The notes below the pieces were generated by a model. It saw nothing but the letters and a program-made list of their open reading frames with translations, had not been told where the DNA came from and ran no database searches. A stretch of 64,000 nt of DNA from Pseudomonas sp. B21-056. Lineage in GTDB: Bacteria; Pseudomonadota; Gammaproteobacteria; Pseudomonadales; Pseudomonadaceae. Position numbers and translations under genes: made by a program. The stretch covers positions 5,208,001 to 5,272,000 of the forward strand of contig NZ_CP087203.1 of assembly GCF_026016325.1 (NCBI RefSeq), in the 5' to 3' direction. Shown piece after piece: positions 31,321-44,157 of this stretch (its first letter is position 1; every line of letters begins with the position of its first letter).

Positions 31321-32687
31321 CAATGTTTCTCCGTACGGGTGCCGCACAGCGCCGCGACGATGTTTTCCATCGCTGCGCTACGAGAGCCCTTGATCAATAG
31401 GGTGGTGTTCGGGTCTTGCTCGGCACCCAGGGCCTGGATCAGTTCAGCCTGGGTGGTGAAATGCTGTGCGTGTTCGCCAAACGCAGCGACGGTGTGGGCC
31501 ATCATCGGGCCGACGGCGTACAGCGCGTCGACCTTGCCACGGGCATAGGCGCCGACATCGTGATGCCCCTGTTGCGCCCAATCGCCCAGCTCGCCGATAT
31601 CCCCCAGCACCAGCACGGTACGGCCGGAGAAACCGGCGAGGATATCCACCGCCGCGCACATGGACGTCGGGTTGGCGTTGTAGGTGTCGTCGATCACCCG
31701 CATGCCGTTGCTGGCCAGTTGCGCCACTGTGCGGCCCTTGACCGGCTGCACGGCGTTAAGACCCGCGACGATGCCCGAAAGGGACACCCCCAGCGCATGG
31801 GCGGCGGCGGCGGCGGCCAGGGCATTGGCGACGTTATGGGTGCCCAGCAGGTTCAGCTGGACCCGCTCCGCGCCGTCGGGACTGTGCAGGTTGAAGGCCG
31901 GGCAACCACGGGCATCGCGGTCCAGGTCACTGGCGTAGAAGTTCGCGGCGAGGTTGCTCAGGGCAAAGGTCAGCACCTTGCGCTCACCCGCCCGGGTCTT
32001 CCAGATTTCGAAAGCCCTGTCGTCGAGATTCAGCACGGCGACGCCATCGGCAGCCAGCCCTTCGATGATCTCGCCCTTGGCCTCGACGATTTTTTCCGGC
32101 CCCCCGAACTCACCGACATGGGCGGTTCCGGCGTTATTGAGCACGGCGACGTGGGGTTTGGTCATGCCCACGGTGTAGGCAATTTCGCCGAGCCGCGAGG
32201 CACCGAGTTCGATGACGGCGGCGCTGTGCTCCGGCGCCAGTTCGAGCAGGGTCAACGGCACGCCGAGGTCATTGTTCAGGTTGCCCCGGGTGGCCAGTAC
32301 CGGACCACGGGTGCGCAGGATGCTGGCGAGCATTTCCTTGACCGTGGTCTTGCCGCTGGAACCGGTGATGGCCGCGACCGGATTGCCGAATGCCGCACGG
32401 TTCAGTGCGCCGAGCTGGCCGAGGGCCTGACGGGTGTCGCCGACCAGCAACTGCGGCAGCGTGCTGTTGGTCACTTCGCGCTCGACCAATGCCGCCACGG
32501 CGCCTTTGGCCGCAACCTCGTTCAGGTAATCGTGGCCGTCAAAACGTGGCCCGGCCAAGGCGACGAACAGTTGTCCCGGGGCAATGGCCCGGCTGTCGAT
32601 GCTGACGCCGTCGAAACTGGCATCCGCAGCGATGAGACGCGCATTCAGGGCGTTGGTCAGCTCGCTGAGTTTCAAGGCTTTAAGCAT
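31320..32687 (-). CDS. murF: UDP-MurNAc-tripeptide--D-Ala-D-Ala ligase
   Basis: The protein is 455 aa. Mur-ligase signatures: substrate domain [18 protein letters not shown] (~29-46), ATP loop [18 protein letters not shown] (~108-125), and [20 protein letters not shown]. It attaches the D-Ala-D-Ala made by DdlB. It overlaps murE by 8 bases. Confidence 0.98.
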   Translation of the reverse strand: MLKALKLSELTNALNARLIAADASFDGVSIDSRAIAPGQLFVALAGPRFDGHDYLNEVAAKGAVAALVEREVTNSTLPQLLVGDTRQALGQLGALNRAAFGNPVAAITGSSGKTTVKEMLASILRTRGPVLATRGNLNNDLGVPLTLLELAPEHSAAVIELGASRLGEIAYTVGMTKPHVAVLNNAGTAHVGEFGGPEKIVEAKGEIIEGLAADGVAVLNLDDRAFEIWKTRAGERKVLTFALSNLAANFYASDLDRDARGCPAFNLHSPDGAERVQLNLLGTHNVANALAAAAAAHALGVSLSGIVAGLNAVQPVKGRTVAQLASNGMRVIDDTYNANPTSMCAAVDILAGFSGRTVLVLGDIGELGDWAQQGHHDVGAYARGKVDALYAVGPMMAHTVAAFGEHAQHFTTQAELIQALGAEQDPNTTLLIKGSRSAAMENIVAALCGTRTEKH

Positions 32688-34142
32688 GGGCCACCTCCCA
32701 GGCGGTCAAGGCGTGATCGGCCTCGACCAGATCGGAGAATGCATGGCGCACGCCGTTGATTTCCTGGTAGTCCTCGTGCCCCTTGCCGGCCAGGACGACC
32801 ACATCGTCCGCCGAAGCGTTGGCGATCAACTGGGCAATCGCCTGGCCGCGACCGGCCACGAAGGCCACCTTGTCCACCGCCGAAAAACCGGCGCGGATGT
32901 CGTCGAAAATCTGCGACGGGTCTTCGCTGCGCGGGTTGTCGTCAGTGACGAGCACGCCATCGGCCAGCCGCTCCACCACCTCGGCCATCAACGGGCGCTT
33001 GCCGCGATCACGGTCGCCGCCGCAGCCGAACAGGCAGAGCAATTTGCCTTTGGCGTGAGGCCGCAGGGCCATCAGGACTTTTTCCAGGGCATCGGGCGTG
33101 TGGGCGTAATCGACCACCACCAGCGGTTGGGTACCGCCACCCAGGCGCTGCATGCGACCGGCCGGGCCTTCGAGCTTCGGCAGGACCTTGAGGATTTCAT
33201 CCAGCGCATAATCCAGCCCCAGCAAGGCGCCGATGGCGGCCAACACGTTGCTCAGGTTGAAGCGCCCCAGCAAGGTGCTGCGCAGATGATGCTCGCCCTG
33301 TGGCGTGACCAGCGTGGCGCGCACGCCCTCGTCGTCGAACTGCGCCTGGCGTACATAAAGGTAGGCGCCGGCATCTTCCACGCTATAGGTGATCAACCGG
33401 GACTCGCCCTGGTTGGCCGCCAATTGCCGGCCGAACGCGTCGTCGAGGTTGATGACCCGACACTTCAGGTCGTTCCAGGCAAACAGCTTGGCCTTGGCTT
33501 CGCCATAGGCCTGCATGGTGCCGTGATAGTCCAGGTGATCCCGGGACAGATTGGTCATTACCGCGACGTCGAACGCCAGCGCAGTGACGCGCCCCTGGTC
33601 CAGGCCATGGGAAGAGACTTCCATCGCAACAGCCTTGGCACCGGCCTTTTTCAGGTCGGCCAGGGTCGCCTGCACGGCAATCGGGTTCGGCGTGGTGTGC
33701 AGGCCGCTCGCCAGTGCGCCGTGGAAACCGTTACCCAGCGTCCCGACAATACCGCAATGCTGCCCCAGCAGGTCCAACGCCTGGGCCACCAGTTGGGTGA
33801 CACTGGTCTTGCCGTTGGTGCCGGTCACGCCAATCAGGTTCAGGTGGCGGCTCGGCTCGCCATAGAAGCGCCCGGCGATGTCCGATAGTTGCGCCGCGAG
33901 GCCCTTGACCGGAATCAGCGGCACATCGGTGATCGGCAGCACAGTCGCGCCTTCCACTTCATAGGCCACCGCAGCCGCGCCGCGCTGTAAGGCATCGGCG
34001 ATGTGGGCGCGGCCATCGTACCGGGCGCCCGGGACGGCCAGGAACAGGTCCCCGGCGCGGACGTTGCGGCTGTCCAGGGCCAGCTCGCGAATCAGCAGAT
34101 CGTGACCGGCATGGGCAAAAATCTTGTTCAGGCTCAAGGACA

Positions 34143-34143
<1 letters not shown>
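32680..34143 (-). CDS. murE: UDP-MurNAc-L-Ala-D-Glu--meso-DAP ligase
   Basis: The protein is 487 aa with LALDSRNVRAGDLFLAVPG, ATP loop GVTGTNGKTSVTQLVAQAL (~108-125), and the DAP-specificity motif DNPRSEDP (near 400), which marks the meso-diaminopimelate-adding type and not the lysine type. Its start shares one base with the ftsI stop. Confidence 0.98.
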
Positions 34144-36171
<2,028 letters not shown>

Positions 36172-36175
<4 letters not shown>

Positions 36176-37119
36176 CGCAACTTCTCCGCAACACGCATGA
36201 CGGCGCTACGGGCGCGGGGGTTGGCCTTGAGTTCCGCCTCGGAGGCGAACTGCGCCTTGCCATGGATCTTGATTTTCGGCACGAAGGCCTCGAAACGCAC
36301 CGGCAGGTTGCGCGGCAGGTTATCGGCCTCGCCTTTGGTGAGCTTACGCATGAACAGCTTGACGATACGGTCTTCCAGGGAATGGAAGCTGATCACCACC
36401 AGGCGACCGCCGATCTCCAGCGCTTCCAGGGCGGCATCAAGGCCGGCCTCGAGGTCGCCCAGTTCATTGTTGACGTGGATGCGCAAACCCTGGAAAGCAC
36501 GGGTCGCCGGGTTCTTGCCCTTCTCCCATGCCGGGTTGGCGACTTTCAGCACCTCGGCCAGGTCGCCGGTGCGCTCGAATGGCTTGATGTCGCGACGTTC
36601 GGCAACGGCGCGAGCCATGCGCCCGGAGAAACGCTCTTCGCCGTATTCCTTGAAGACGCGGGCGATTTCCTCCGCCGGGGCGGTGTTGACGAATTCGGCG
36701 GCGCTGATTCCGCGAGACGGATCCATGCGCATGTCCAGCGGGCCATCGTTGAGGAAACTGAAGCCGCGCTCAGGATCGTCCAGCTGCGGCGAAGAGACGC
36801 CCAGGTCGAGCAGGATCCCGCTGACCTTGCCGGCCAGGCCACGCTCGGCGACCTCCGCCCCCAGCTCCGCAAAGCTGCGCTGCACAACGACAAAGCGGCC
36901 GTCTTCGGCCGCCAGCGCTTGCCCGGTGGCAATCGCTTGAGGATCCTTGTCGAATCCCAGCAGCCGCCCATCCGGGCCGAGCTGGCTGAGAATCAACCGG
37001 CTGTGCCCGCCGCGCCCGAACGTGCCGTCCAGATAGCAGCCATCAGGACGTACGGCGAGGGCCTCGACGGCCTCGTCAAGCAGTACGGTGATGTGGTTGA
37101 AGCCGCTATCAATAGTCAC
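36172..37119 (-). CDS. rsmH: 16S rRNA (cytosine1402-N4)-methyltransferase
   Basis: The protein is 315 aa, also known as MraW. SAM-binding residues are seen in [16 protein letters not shown] (~31-46) and [11 protein letters not shown]; substrate-side motifs are [14 protein letters not shown] and [14 protein letters not shown]. It methylates the ribosome P-site nucleotide C1402. It overlaps the mraZ stop by 4 bases and the ftsL start by 4. Confidence 0.98.
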
Positions 37120-37571
37120 AGGATCAGATCACGCAGTTCGTCAGGCATGGCGCCCGGTTGTTGAATAGCAGCAAGGTCGGCGGCGGAAACCGCATTCCAG
37201 GCATCTTCGTCCCACAGTTGGAACTTGTTCAGCTGGCCCACCAGCATCGCGCGCTTGTCCAGCTTGGCGTACTCGCGAAGGCGCGGCGGAACCAGGAAAC
37301 GACCGCTGCCATCGAGCTCGAGGTCGACGGCATTGCCGATCAGCAGGCGTTGCAGCCGGCGGTTTTCTTCACGTAGCGAAGGCAGTGCGCGCAGTTTGGT
37401 TTCGATGATTTCCCATTCATCCAATGGGTAGACACATAGGCAGGGGTCAACAGCATCGATCGTGACGATCAGCTGACCGGAACTACGCGAAACGAGCTCG
37501 TCACGGTACCGGCTCGGCATGGCGAGACGGCCCTTTGCATCGAGACTGATAGCGTTGGCTCCGCGAAACAC
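37116..37571 (-). CDS. mraZ: Transcriptional regulator MraZ
   Basis: The protein is 151 aa, the usual size, with two AbrB-like swapped-hairpin DNA-binding halves: [20 protein letters not shown] (~5-24) and [19 protein letters not shown] (~82-100). It forms an octameric-type ring that binds repeated boxes in front of its own gene. It is the first gene of the dcw cluster. The matching operator is at 37613-37639. Confidence 0.97.
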   Translation of the reverse strand: MFRGANAISLDAKGRLAMPSRYRDELVSRSSGQLIVTIDAVDPCLCVYPLDEWEIIETKLRALPSLREENRRLQRLLIGNAVDLELDGSGRFLVPPRLREYAKLDKRAMLVGQLNKFQLWDEDAWNAVSAADLAAIQQPGAMPDELRDLIL

Positions 37572-37612
37572 GTCAGCGTTTCTCCAAAATCTAGCGTTTT
37601 ACGTCCAAAAAA

Positions 37613-37675
37613 CCCACTTCATGCCACTTTCCTCCACTCGCGCACACTATAGGAATGCGCCTACCGCACCGTCAA
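37613..37675 (-). promoter_or_regulatory. dcw cluster promoter with three MraZ boxes
   Basis: Minus-strand reading: -35 TTGACG at 37675-37670, an 18-base spacer, -10 TATAGT at 37651-37646. Immediately downstream, over the expected start site, are three AGTGG boxes at 37638-37634, 37628-37624 and 37618-37614, each exactly 10 bases from the next. This spacing is the known MraZ operator form (repeated TGG boxes with 5-base gaps), so MraZ should repress the cluster from within the initially transcribed region. The mraZ start is 42 bases further. Confidence 0.85.
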
Positions 37676-37880
37676 GGCGCGGATTGAAGGAAAAGCCTTA
37701 TAGATCGGAGATTTAGGAGCGTTTCAGGAGGGGCAACAAGAATCTGACGTAGGATTTTTCACCTCAACCCGAGCAACCACAGGAAGCTGCGCGCACAAGT
37801 TAAAGTGATTTGTTAAGAGTAAGATTTTTTTGGTCTTAGGAAATGCGTCTGCCAGTGATTTCGGCAGGGAGGGAAAAGGT
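37676..37880. other. Gap between the dcw promoter and rnpB
   Basis: About 205 AT-richer bases without a supported gene. A short TAAGA-T7-TCTTA type hairpin lies near 37821-37840 and CTGCC/GGCAG arms near 37850-37870; either may help end the rnpB transcript, but neither is a clear terminator. Confidence 0.4.
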
Positions 37881-38234
37881 GGAGAGTCGATCTGTAAGCC
37901 GGGTTCTGTCTTGAACAGTCATTCGTCTACGATGGCCATCACTGGACATCTTTAGCAACCTACCCGGTCCCAGCGCGGGCCACGCCTTGGGACCCTATTT
38001 GGTCTTGCTCCAAGTGGGGTTTACCTAGCCACGAACTGTTGCCAGCCGTGCGGTGCGCTCTTACCGCACCTTTTCACCCTTACCGGCGCCGAAACGCTTA
38101 GGCGGTTATTTTCTGTGGCACTTTCCGTAGGCTCGCGCCTCCCAGGCATTACCTGGCACTTCGCCCTATGGAGCCCGGACTTTCCTCCCCCCCCTAATTC
38201 TCATAGAGGGCAGCGACTGTCCGATCGACTCTCC
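37881..38234 (-). ncRNA. rnpB: RNase P RNA (class A)
   Basis: The catalytic RNA of RNase P, which trims the 5' ends of tRNA precursors. The minus strand has the class A landmarks: GAGGAAAGTCCGGGCTCC (near 38190), the ...CATAGGGCGAAGTGCC block after it, and the 3' CCCGGCTTACAG (near 37900). The ends pair as P1: AGAGTCGATC (38232-38223) with GATCGACTCT (37892-37883). The length of ~354 is normal for gamma-proteobacteria. Exact ends are estimated from P1. Confidence 0.96.
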
Positions 38235-38306
38235 GCCGCGAAGGTTAACGGCAGAGCGCCTGAAGAACAAGCGCTAAAAGCCTTTGGCCATGTTGCCTGT
38301 CCGGTT

Positions 38307-39179
38307 TTACCGGGTCTTCTGCCGGTCGAGCGCGACCTGGTACAACACGTTCTTGCGCTCGCCAGTGATTTGCGCAGCCAGGGCGGCCGCACGCTTGAGC
38401 GGCATTTCCTCGAGCAGCAGATCCAGGATGCGCATCGCTTCGCTACTGACGGCCTCTTCACTGTCCGGCATGGTCCAACCCGCCACCAGTACCACACATT
38501 CGCCACGCTGCTGGTTGCTGTCGCTTTCGACGAAGGCCCGCAACTGCGCCAGCGGCAACCCCTTGAGGGTTTCGAAGGTCTTGGTCAGCTCACGCGCCAG
38601 GAGCGCCGGACGCTCAGGGCCGAACACCAGCTCCATGTCCTGCAGGCACTCGAGGATGCGGTGGGGCGCCTCGTAGAAAATCAGTGTGCGCGGCTCTTCC
38701 TTTATGGACTCCAGGCGCGCCCGACGCCCCACGGCCTTGGCCGGCAGAAAGCCTTCGAAGATGAAGCGGTCCGATGGCAAGCCGGCCGCCGACAATGCCG
38801 CGATCAAGGCACAGGCGCCCGGCACCGGCACCACGCTGATGCCCGCCGCACGGGCCTGGCGCACCAGGTGGTAGCCGGGGTCGGAGATCAGTGGCGTGCC
38901 CGCATCGGAGATCAGCGCAACGTTATCGCCCGCCAACAGACGCGTGATAAAACGACTGCCCTCGTCCCGCTCATTATGTTCGTGGCAAGCGGCCAGCGGC
39001 GTGGCGATGCCGAAATGCTGCAGCAGGCGCTGGGAATGGCGGGTGTCTTCCGCCGCGATCAGGGCGACCTCCCGCAGGATCTTCAGCGCCCGGGCACTGA
39101 TATCGTCCAGGTTGCCGATGGGCGTCGCCACCACATAAAGCGAGCCCGCAGCGGAATTCAAAGCACCTGGAGCAGTCAA
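38307..39179 (-). CDS. rsmI: 16S rRNA (cytidine1402-2'-O)-methyltransferase
   Basis: A TTG start at 39179 is chosen because GAGGTG lies 6 bases upstream; a GTG at 39188 is the alternative. It gives ~290 aa beginning (M)TAPGALNSAAGSLYVVATPIGNL. SAM-dependent tetrapyrrole-methylase-like motifs are VATPIGNLDDIS, AEDTRHSQRLL, ISDAGTPLISDPG and FYEAPHRI. RsmI modifies the same nucleotide, C1402, as RsmH encoded 1 kb away. Longer frames upstream run into a repeat element. It is divergent from lpoA. Confidence 0.93.
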   Translation of the reverse strand: MTAPGALNSAAGSLYVVATPIGNLDDISARALKILREVALIAAEDTRHSQRLLQHFGIATPLAACHEHNERDEGSRFITRLLAGDNVALISDAGTPLISDPGYHLVRQARAAGISVVPVPGACALIAALSAAGLPSDRFIFEGFLPAKAVGRRARLESIKEEPRTLIFYEAPHRILECLQDMELVFGPERPALLARELTKTFETLKGLPLAQLRAFVESDSNQQRGECVVLVAGWTMPDSEEAVSSEAMRILDLLLEEMPLKRAAALAAQITGERKNVLYQVALDRQKTR

Positions 39180-39248
39180 AACGCGCACCTCACAATCGGT
39201 AAAACCGCCATTGTAGCGTGTCGGCCGTCCAAGCTTCACATCAGCTAT

Positions 39249-39383
39249 TGTGGCGAGGGGATTTATCCCCGCTGGGCTGCGTAGCAGCCCCAAGAACTAC
39301 CGCCTCGGTGTGCCAGGAAAGCGGGGGGGGAGCTTCTTTTGGGGCTGCTGCGCAGCCCCGCGGGGATAAATCCCCTCGCCACA
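39249..39383. repeat. GGGGATTTATCCCC-family inverted repeat element
   Basis: TGTGGCGAGGGGATTTATCC starts at 39249 and its complement ends at 39383, with GGGCTGCGTAGCAGCCC and GGGGCTGCTGCGCAGCCCC hairpins inside. It occupies most of the 357-base rsmI-lpoA gap; the lpoA promoter must lie in 39384-39536. Confidence 0.9.
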
Positions 39384-39536
39384 GGTTTTAGTGTCACCAC
39401 CTGAGTGAACAACGCTTTGTGCTGCACCACAACATTTGAACCATCTAAATTGATCGATTCACGCCACTGACATCGCGCCCCGGCCAGCGCTTGGGTACAA
39501 TTCGACGCTAATTTGATCTCGTATCAGGACATTTAC

Positions 39537-41348
39537 ATGATCGCTTGCCTGCGGCTGCTCTCCGCCCTTTGCCTCGCCGCCCTCCTGGCGGCCTGCGCCA
39601 GCTCGCCCTCGTCCAGCCTTGGCGAACTCCCCCGGACCCCGGATGCCAGTATTGAGCAACTGCTCGAACAGGCCGCCCAAAGCAAAGCACCGGAAAAAGC
39701 CGCCCTGCTGCGCCTGAGCGCGGCAGACCTGGCCTACCGCCAGGGCAACGCCGGCCAATCCGCACAGATCCTGCAACAAGTGCCGCTGGAACAGCTCAAG
39801 CCAGGCCAGCAGATTTTCGCCAGCACCCTGGCGGCGGAACTGGCGATGACGCGCAACCAGCCCAAGGCCGCGCTGACCGCCCTGAGCCACCCGAGCCTGC
39901 AACACCTGAGCGAAATGCCGGTGGAACAGCAGATTCGCACCGGGACCGTTCATGCCCGTGCCCTTGAAGCCGATGGCCAGACCCTGGCCGCCGCGAAGGA
40001 GCGCATCTTCATCGCGCCCCTGCTCGAGAACGAAGTCGCCGCCAAGAACCACGAAGCGATCTGGTCGCTGATTGCCTCGCTGCCCACCGATCAATTGCAA
40101 CCGACCACCACCGACGACCTCGGCGGCTGGCTGAGCCTGGCCCGCGCCGTGAAAACCGCCGGCACCCTGGAACAGCAGCAAGCGGCCATCGACCACTGGC
40201 GCGAACAGAACCCGAAACACCCGGCCGCCCTCCAACTGCCGACGCCCCTGGTCAAACTCAAGGAACTGGCAAGCCAGCCCCTGAGCAAGATCGCCCTGCT
40301 GCTGCCCCAGAATGGCCAGTTGGCCGCAGTCGCCAAAGCCCTGCGTGAAGGCTTCATGGCCTCGCATTATCAGGCCCAGCAGGCCGGGCAGAACCCACCG
40401 AGCATCCAGTTCTACGACAGCTCGACCCTGACTTCCATGGACGAGTTCTATCGCAAGGCCCAGGCCGACGGCGTGCAACTGGTGGTCGGCCCCCTGGAAA
40501 AACCATTGGTCAAGCAGATCAGCACGCGCCCGCAGTTGCCGATCACCACCCTGGCATTGAACTACAGCGAAGGCGAGCAAGGTCCACCCCAACTGTTCCA
40601 GTTCGGCCTGGCCCCCGAGGATGAAGCCCGTGAAGTTGCCCGCCGCGCCCGCGCCGACGGCTTGCACCGCGCAGCGGTCATGGTGCCGAAGGGCGAATGG
40701 GGTGATCGCGTACTGAAAGCCTTCAGCCAGGACTGGCAAGCCACCGGTGGCAGCATCCTCGCCATCGAGCGCGTCGACCAGCCGGTGCAACTGGCCCAGC
40801 AGATCGCCGACATGTTCCAACTGCGCCAGAGTGAAGGTCGTGCCAAGAGCCTGCAGAACACCGTAGGCACCACGGTGGCGGCCCAGCCTTCCCGTCGCCA
40901 GGACATCGAGTTCATCTTCCTGGCGGCGACCCCGCAACAGGCCCAGCAGATCAAGCCGACCCTGAACTTCCAGTACGCTGGCGACGTGCCGGTCTACGCG
41001 ACGTCCCAGGTGTTCAGCGCCAGCGGCGACCAGAACCAGTACAACGACATGAACGGCATTCGCTTCTGCGAAACCCCGTGGCTGCTCGATGCCAACGACC
41101 CACTGCGCAAGCAGGTCACTGCCCAGTGGCCGCAAGCTGCCGGCAGCCTGGGCCGGCTGTATGCGATGGGCGCCGATGCCTATCGCCTGGCACCGCGCCT
41201 GGGCCAGCTCAAGACACTGCCGGACAGCCGCATCGAAGGCCTGTCGGGTAGCCTGGCGGTGTCCCAGTCCCAACGGGTTCAACGCCAGTTGCCTTGGGCC
41301 GAGTTCGTCAACGGCCAGGTACAGCGCCTGCCGGACACCCAGCGCTGA
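39537..41348 (+). CDS. lpoA: Penicillin-binding protein activator LpoA (lipoprotein)
   Basis: The ATG at 39537 with AGGAC 7 bases upstream gives 603 aa. The signal peptide ends in the lipobox LLAAC (Cys20). A helical TPR-like N-domain (~25-240) is followed by a periplasmic-binding-protein fold (~245-600, ISKIALLLPQNGQLAAVAKALREGF). LpoA stimulates PBP1A from the outer membrane. It heads an operon with yraN, gmhA/diaA and dolP, the same order as the E. coli yraM-yraN-diaA-yraP group, divergent from rsmI. Confidence 0.94.
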   Translation: MIACLRLLSALCLAALLAACASSPSSSLGELPRTPDASIEQLLEQAAQSKAPEKAALLRLSAADLAYRQGNAGQSAQILQQVPLEQLKPGQQIFASTLAAELAMTRNQPKAALTALSHPSLQHLSEMPVEQQIRTGTVHARALEADGQTLAAAKERIFIAPLLENEVAAKNHEAIWSLIASLPTDQLQPTTTDDLGGWLSLARAVKTAGTLEQQQAAIDHWREQNPKHPAALQLPTPLVKLKELASQPLSKIALLLPQNGQLAAVAKALREGFMASHYQAQQAGQNPPSIQFYDSSTLTSMDEFYRKAQADGVQLVVGPLEKPLVKQISTRPQLPITTLALNYSEGEQGPPQLFQFGLAPEDEAREVARRARADGLHRAAVMVPKGEWGDRVLKAFSQDWQATGGSILAIERVDQPVQLAQQIADMFQLRQSEGRAKSLQNTVGTTVAAQPSRRQDIEFIFLAATPQQAQQIKPTLNFQYAGDVPVYATSQVFSASGDQNQYNDMNGIRFCETPWLLDANDPLRKQVTAQWPQAAGSLGRLYAMGADAYRLAPRLGQLKTLPDSRIEGLSGSLAVSQSQRVQRQLPWAEFVNGQVQRLPDTQR

Positions 41349-41710
41349 TGCCCGAACGATCACGCCAGCAAAGCGGACGGGATGCCGAGGGCCAGGCCCT
41401 TGTGCATCTCCAGCAGCAAGGTCTGCGCCTGGTGGCGCAGAACTGGTTGTGTAAACGCGGCGAGCTTGATCTGGTCATGCTTGACGGCGATACAGTAGTA
41501 TTCGTCGAAGTCCGCTACAGAAAAAATACCCAATGGGGTGGCGCGCTCGATAGCATCGACGAGCGCAAGCGCCAGAAGCTGGTTTTCGCCGCGCAGTACT
41601 TCCTGCAACGCGAATCCCGCTGGGCCGATCACCCCTGCCGTTTCGACGTGGTTGCCATCGACAGCAGTGTCGGTCAGCTGAACTGGCTGCAGAACGCCTT
41701 CGACAGCTGA
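41348..41710 (+). CDS. YraN family (UPF0102) nuclease-like protein
   Basis: The protein is 120 aa. The ATG at 41348 overlaps the lpoA stop by one base (TGATG). The fold resembles Holliday-junction-resolvase-type nucleases: GELDLVMLDGDTVVFVEVRYRKN holds the E-x(n)-D-x(n)-ExK-like core (EVRYRK), with EGQALVHLQQQGLRLVAQNW before it. No activity is established for the family. Confidence 0.93.
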   Translation: MPERSRQQSGRDAEGQALVHLQQQGLRLVAQNWLCKRGELDLVMLDGDTVVFVEVRYRKNTQWGGALDSIDERKRQKLVFAAQYFLQRESRWADHPCRFDVVAIDSSVGQLNWLQNAFDS

Positions 41711-41811
41711 ACGTCCAGGTCCATGACGAACCGAGCCGGACACCTTCACTCAACTTTTGCTCTTTGCTTTGCGCGCCGCACATGTTTGTGCCGATAAGTC
41801 GCGCTACTTAA

Positions 41812-42989
<1,178 letters not shown>

Positions 42990-43006
42990 TGGTACGTGGG
43001 TAGTAG

Positions 43007-43044
43007 AACGGCGCTTGCTCTGAGAGAGAAGCGCCGTTTTTTTT
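43007..43044 (+). terminator. Terminator after dolP
   Basis: A 10-bp stem, AACGGCGCTT / AAGCGCCGTT (43007-43016 with 43029-43038), is followed by a run of eight T (37-44). It lies 18 bases after the dolP stop. Confidence 0.93.
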
Positions 43045-43060
43045 GGGTGGGGTTTGGGTG

Positions 43061-43428
43061 TATATCCATTTCTTCGGTAACGGCGACTTATGGTTTCGGC
43101 CTTACGCCGAGTCACTTTCGAAAAGCGCGAAAGTAACCAAAGCGCTCTTGCCCCACCATTCGGTGCCTCGCTAAGGCTCGGCATGCCCTCACTCCGGCAT
43201 TGCTCCGTGGGCCGCCGCGAAGGGCCATCCATGGCCCAGCGCGGCTAACCCGGCATCCATGCCGGGATGCCCACTGCGCAATACCTGCGTTCGGCCATCG
43301 TGGTTAACGGGGCGCCCGAGATCAAGAACCGACGCGAGGCGGCCTTACAGCCGACCTGGCTCTTTCGGGTGTACGCCAGTCCCACTGTGGGAGCTAGCTT
43401 GCTCGCAAAGGCGGCCTTATAGCCGACT
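43061..43428 (+). repeat. Left arm of a ~368-bp inverted repeat
   Basis: This arm matches, in reverse complement, 44158-44526 over its whole length with few differences. It starts with TTCTTCGGTAACGGCGACTT, passes through GGCCATCCATGGCCC and GGCATCCATGCCGGGATGCC palindromes, and ends in a REP (GTGGGAGCTAGCTTGCTCGC). No sizeable conserved ORF is in it; short frames read through it on both strands are not supported. It looks like a large intergenic repeat of the kind known in P. fluorescens genomes. Confidence 0.9.
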
Positions 43429-43449
43429 TGTATCTTCCGGCTGACCTCA

Positions 43450-43500
43450 ATCCCCTGTGGGAGCGAGCCTGCTCGCGATGGCGGCCTGGCAGCCAACCTA
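43450..43500. repeat. REP element inside the inverted-repeat island
   Basis: CCTGTGGGAGCGAGCCTGCTCGCGA starts near 43453, a further REP beside the left arm, here followed by GGCGGCCTGGCAGCC. It may be part of a REP cluster with the arm end at 43385-43428. Confidence 0.75.
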
Positions 43501-43588
43501 CATCTGTGGGAATGGTCGGACAGCCCGACCGAATTTTCCGACGATTCCTGGCGGTTGCCGGGTGGGAAGGGTTCTCGCTAACCTTTTT

Positions 43589-43772
43589 CGGTCGCTGCAA
43601 TTCAGCGACCGGGCCTGGAAACCCGATATGTGAGGATGCAACTGCACGCCACATGAGATACTGCATCGCTTTTTTTGCGTGTGCAGTTCTGCGTTATGGC
43701 GGCTGTGCGCGGGAGACTTTCGAGTCTGCCGGGTTTGGCTCCTCACTCCGGTTTCCAGCCCGCGTATAGCTG
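43589..43772 (+). ncRNA. Candidate structured leader RNA
   Basis: Two strong structures are visible. One is a 9-bp hairpin CGGTCGCTG/CAGCGACCG (43589-43611). The other is a closed domain whose outer stem pairs 43700-43713 with 43759-43772 over 14 consecutive pairs including G-U pairs; inside is AGACT-TTCG-AGTCT (43714-43727). I recall near-identical leaders in front of DUF6124/DUF3077-like genes in other Pseudomonas, and the shape resembles C4-type phage antisense RNAs. Both links are from memory. A 38-aa frame through it (ATG at 43652) is not credible as a protein. Confidence 0.45.
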
Positions 43773-43913
43773 GCCTCCGCCAATGCCATGCTCAGCGATC
43801 TGGCTTTCAACCTGGAAGGCTCCAACCGGCATGTAGCCTTCGGCGTCCAGCAGATGGTCGAACTCAGTGAGTTGCTGGCAAACCGAGCGTTGGATGTTGT
43901 TGATCCACGATAG
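43773..43913 (+). pseudogene. 3' remnant of a DUF6124-like gene
   Basis: A 46-codon open stretch without a start reads LSDLAFNLEGSNRHVAFGVQ, then QMVELSELLANRALDVVDP and TAG. This matches the C-terminal helix pair of DUF6124-type proteins (…DFAGLLEGPQR…LGIAQ…GELAVN.ALD.V.P) as I remember them. The 5' part and the usual spacer and ATG are missing; the remnant joins the leader RNA directly at 43772/43773, so an internal deletion is the simplest explanation. Confidence 0.55.
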
Positions 43914-44157
43914 GTCGGACAACCTTTTTGTGGTGAGGGGATTTAGCGAAACGTCGCACCGCCCCGTTGGGGTGCGAAGCGCCTCTGAACAGCAAGTTGA
44001 TAAGGTCTGACACCCCGAGGCGGGCGGTTTGGGGACGCCTCGTCACCAGGCTCAACCCTACAAATTGGAAGTACAGCCGAGAGAGAGGTTGGCTGTCAGG
44101 ACGCCATCGCGAGCAGGCTCGCTCCCACAGGGGACTGAAGCACAACCGGGAGAGATA
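43914..44157. repeat. REP-rich stretch between remnant and right arm
   Basis: No gene is supported here. It holds a degraded GGGGATTTAG.../GGGGTGCGAAGCGCC element (~43932-43984) of the third repeat family and a REP (GCGAGCAGGCTCGCTCCCAC, 44108-44130). Confidence 0.7.

Noticed and set aside
39180..39293. Longer rsmI start beginning inside the repeat element
   Set aside because: The first residues would be translated repeat sequence, and GAGGTG places the start at 39179.
43428..43769. 113-residue + frame and other short frames in the inverted-repeat island
   Set aside because: They read through REP and leader RNA structures and show no protein-like composition or ribosome site.
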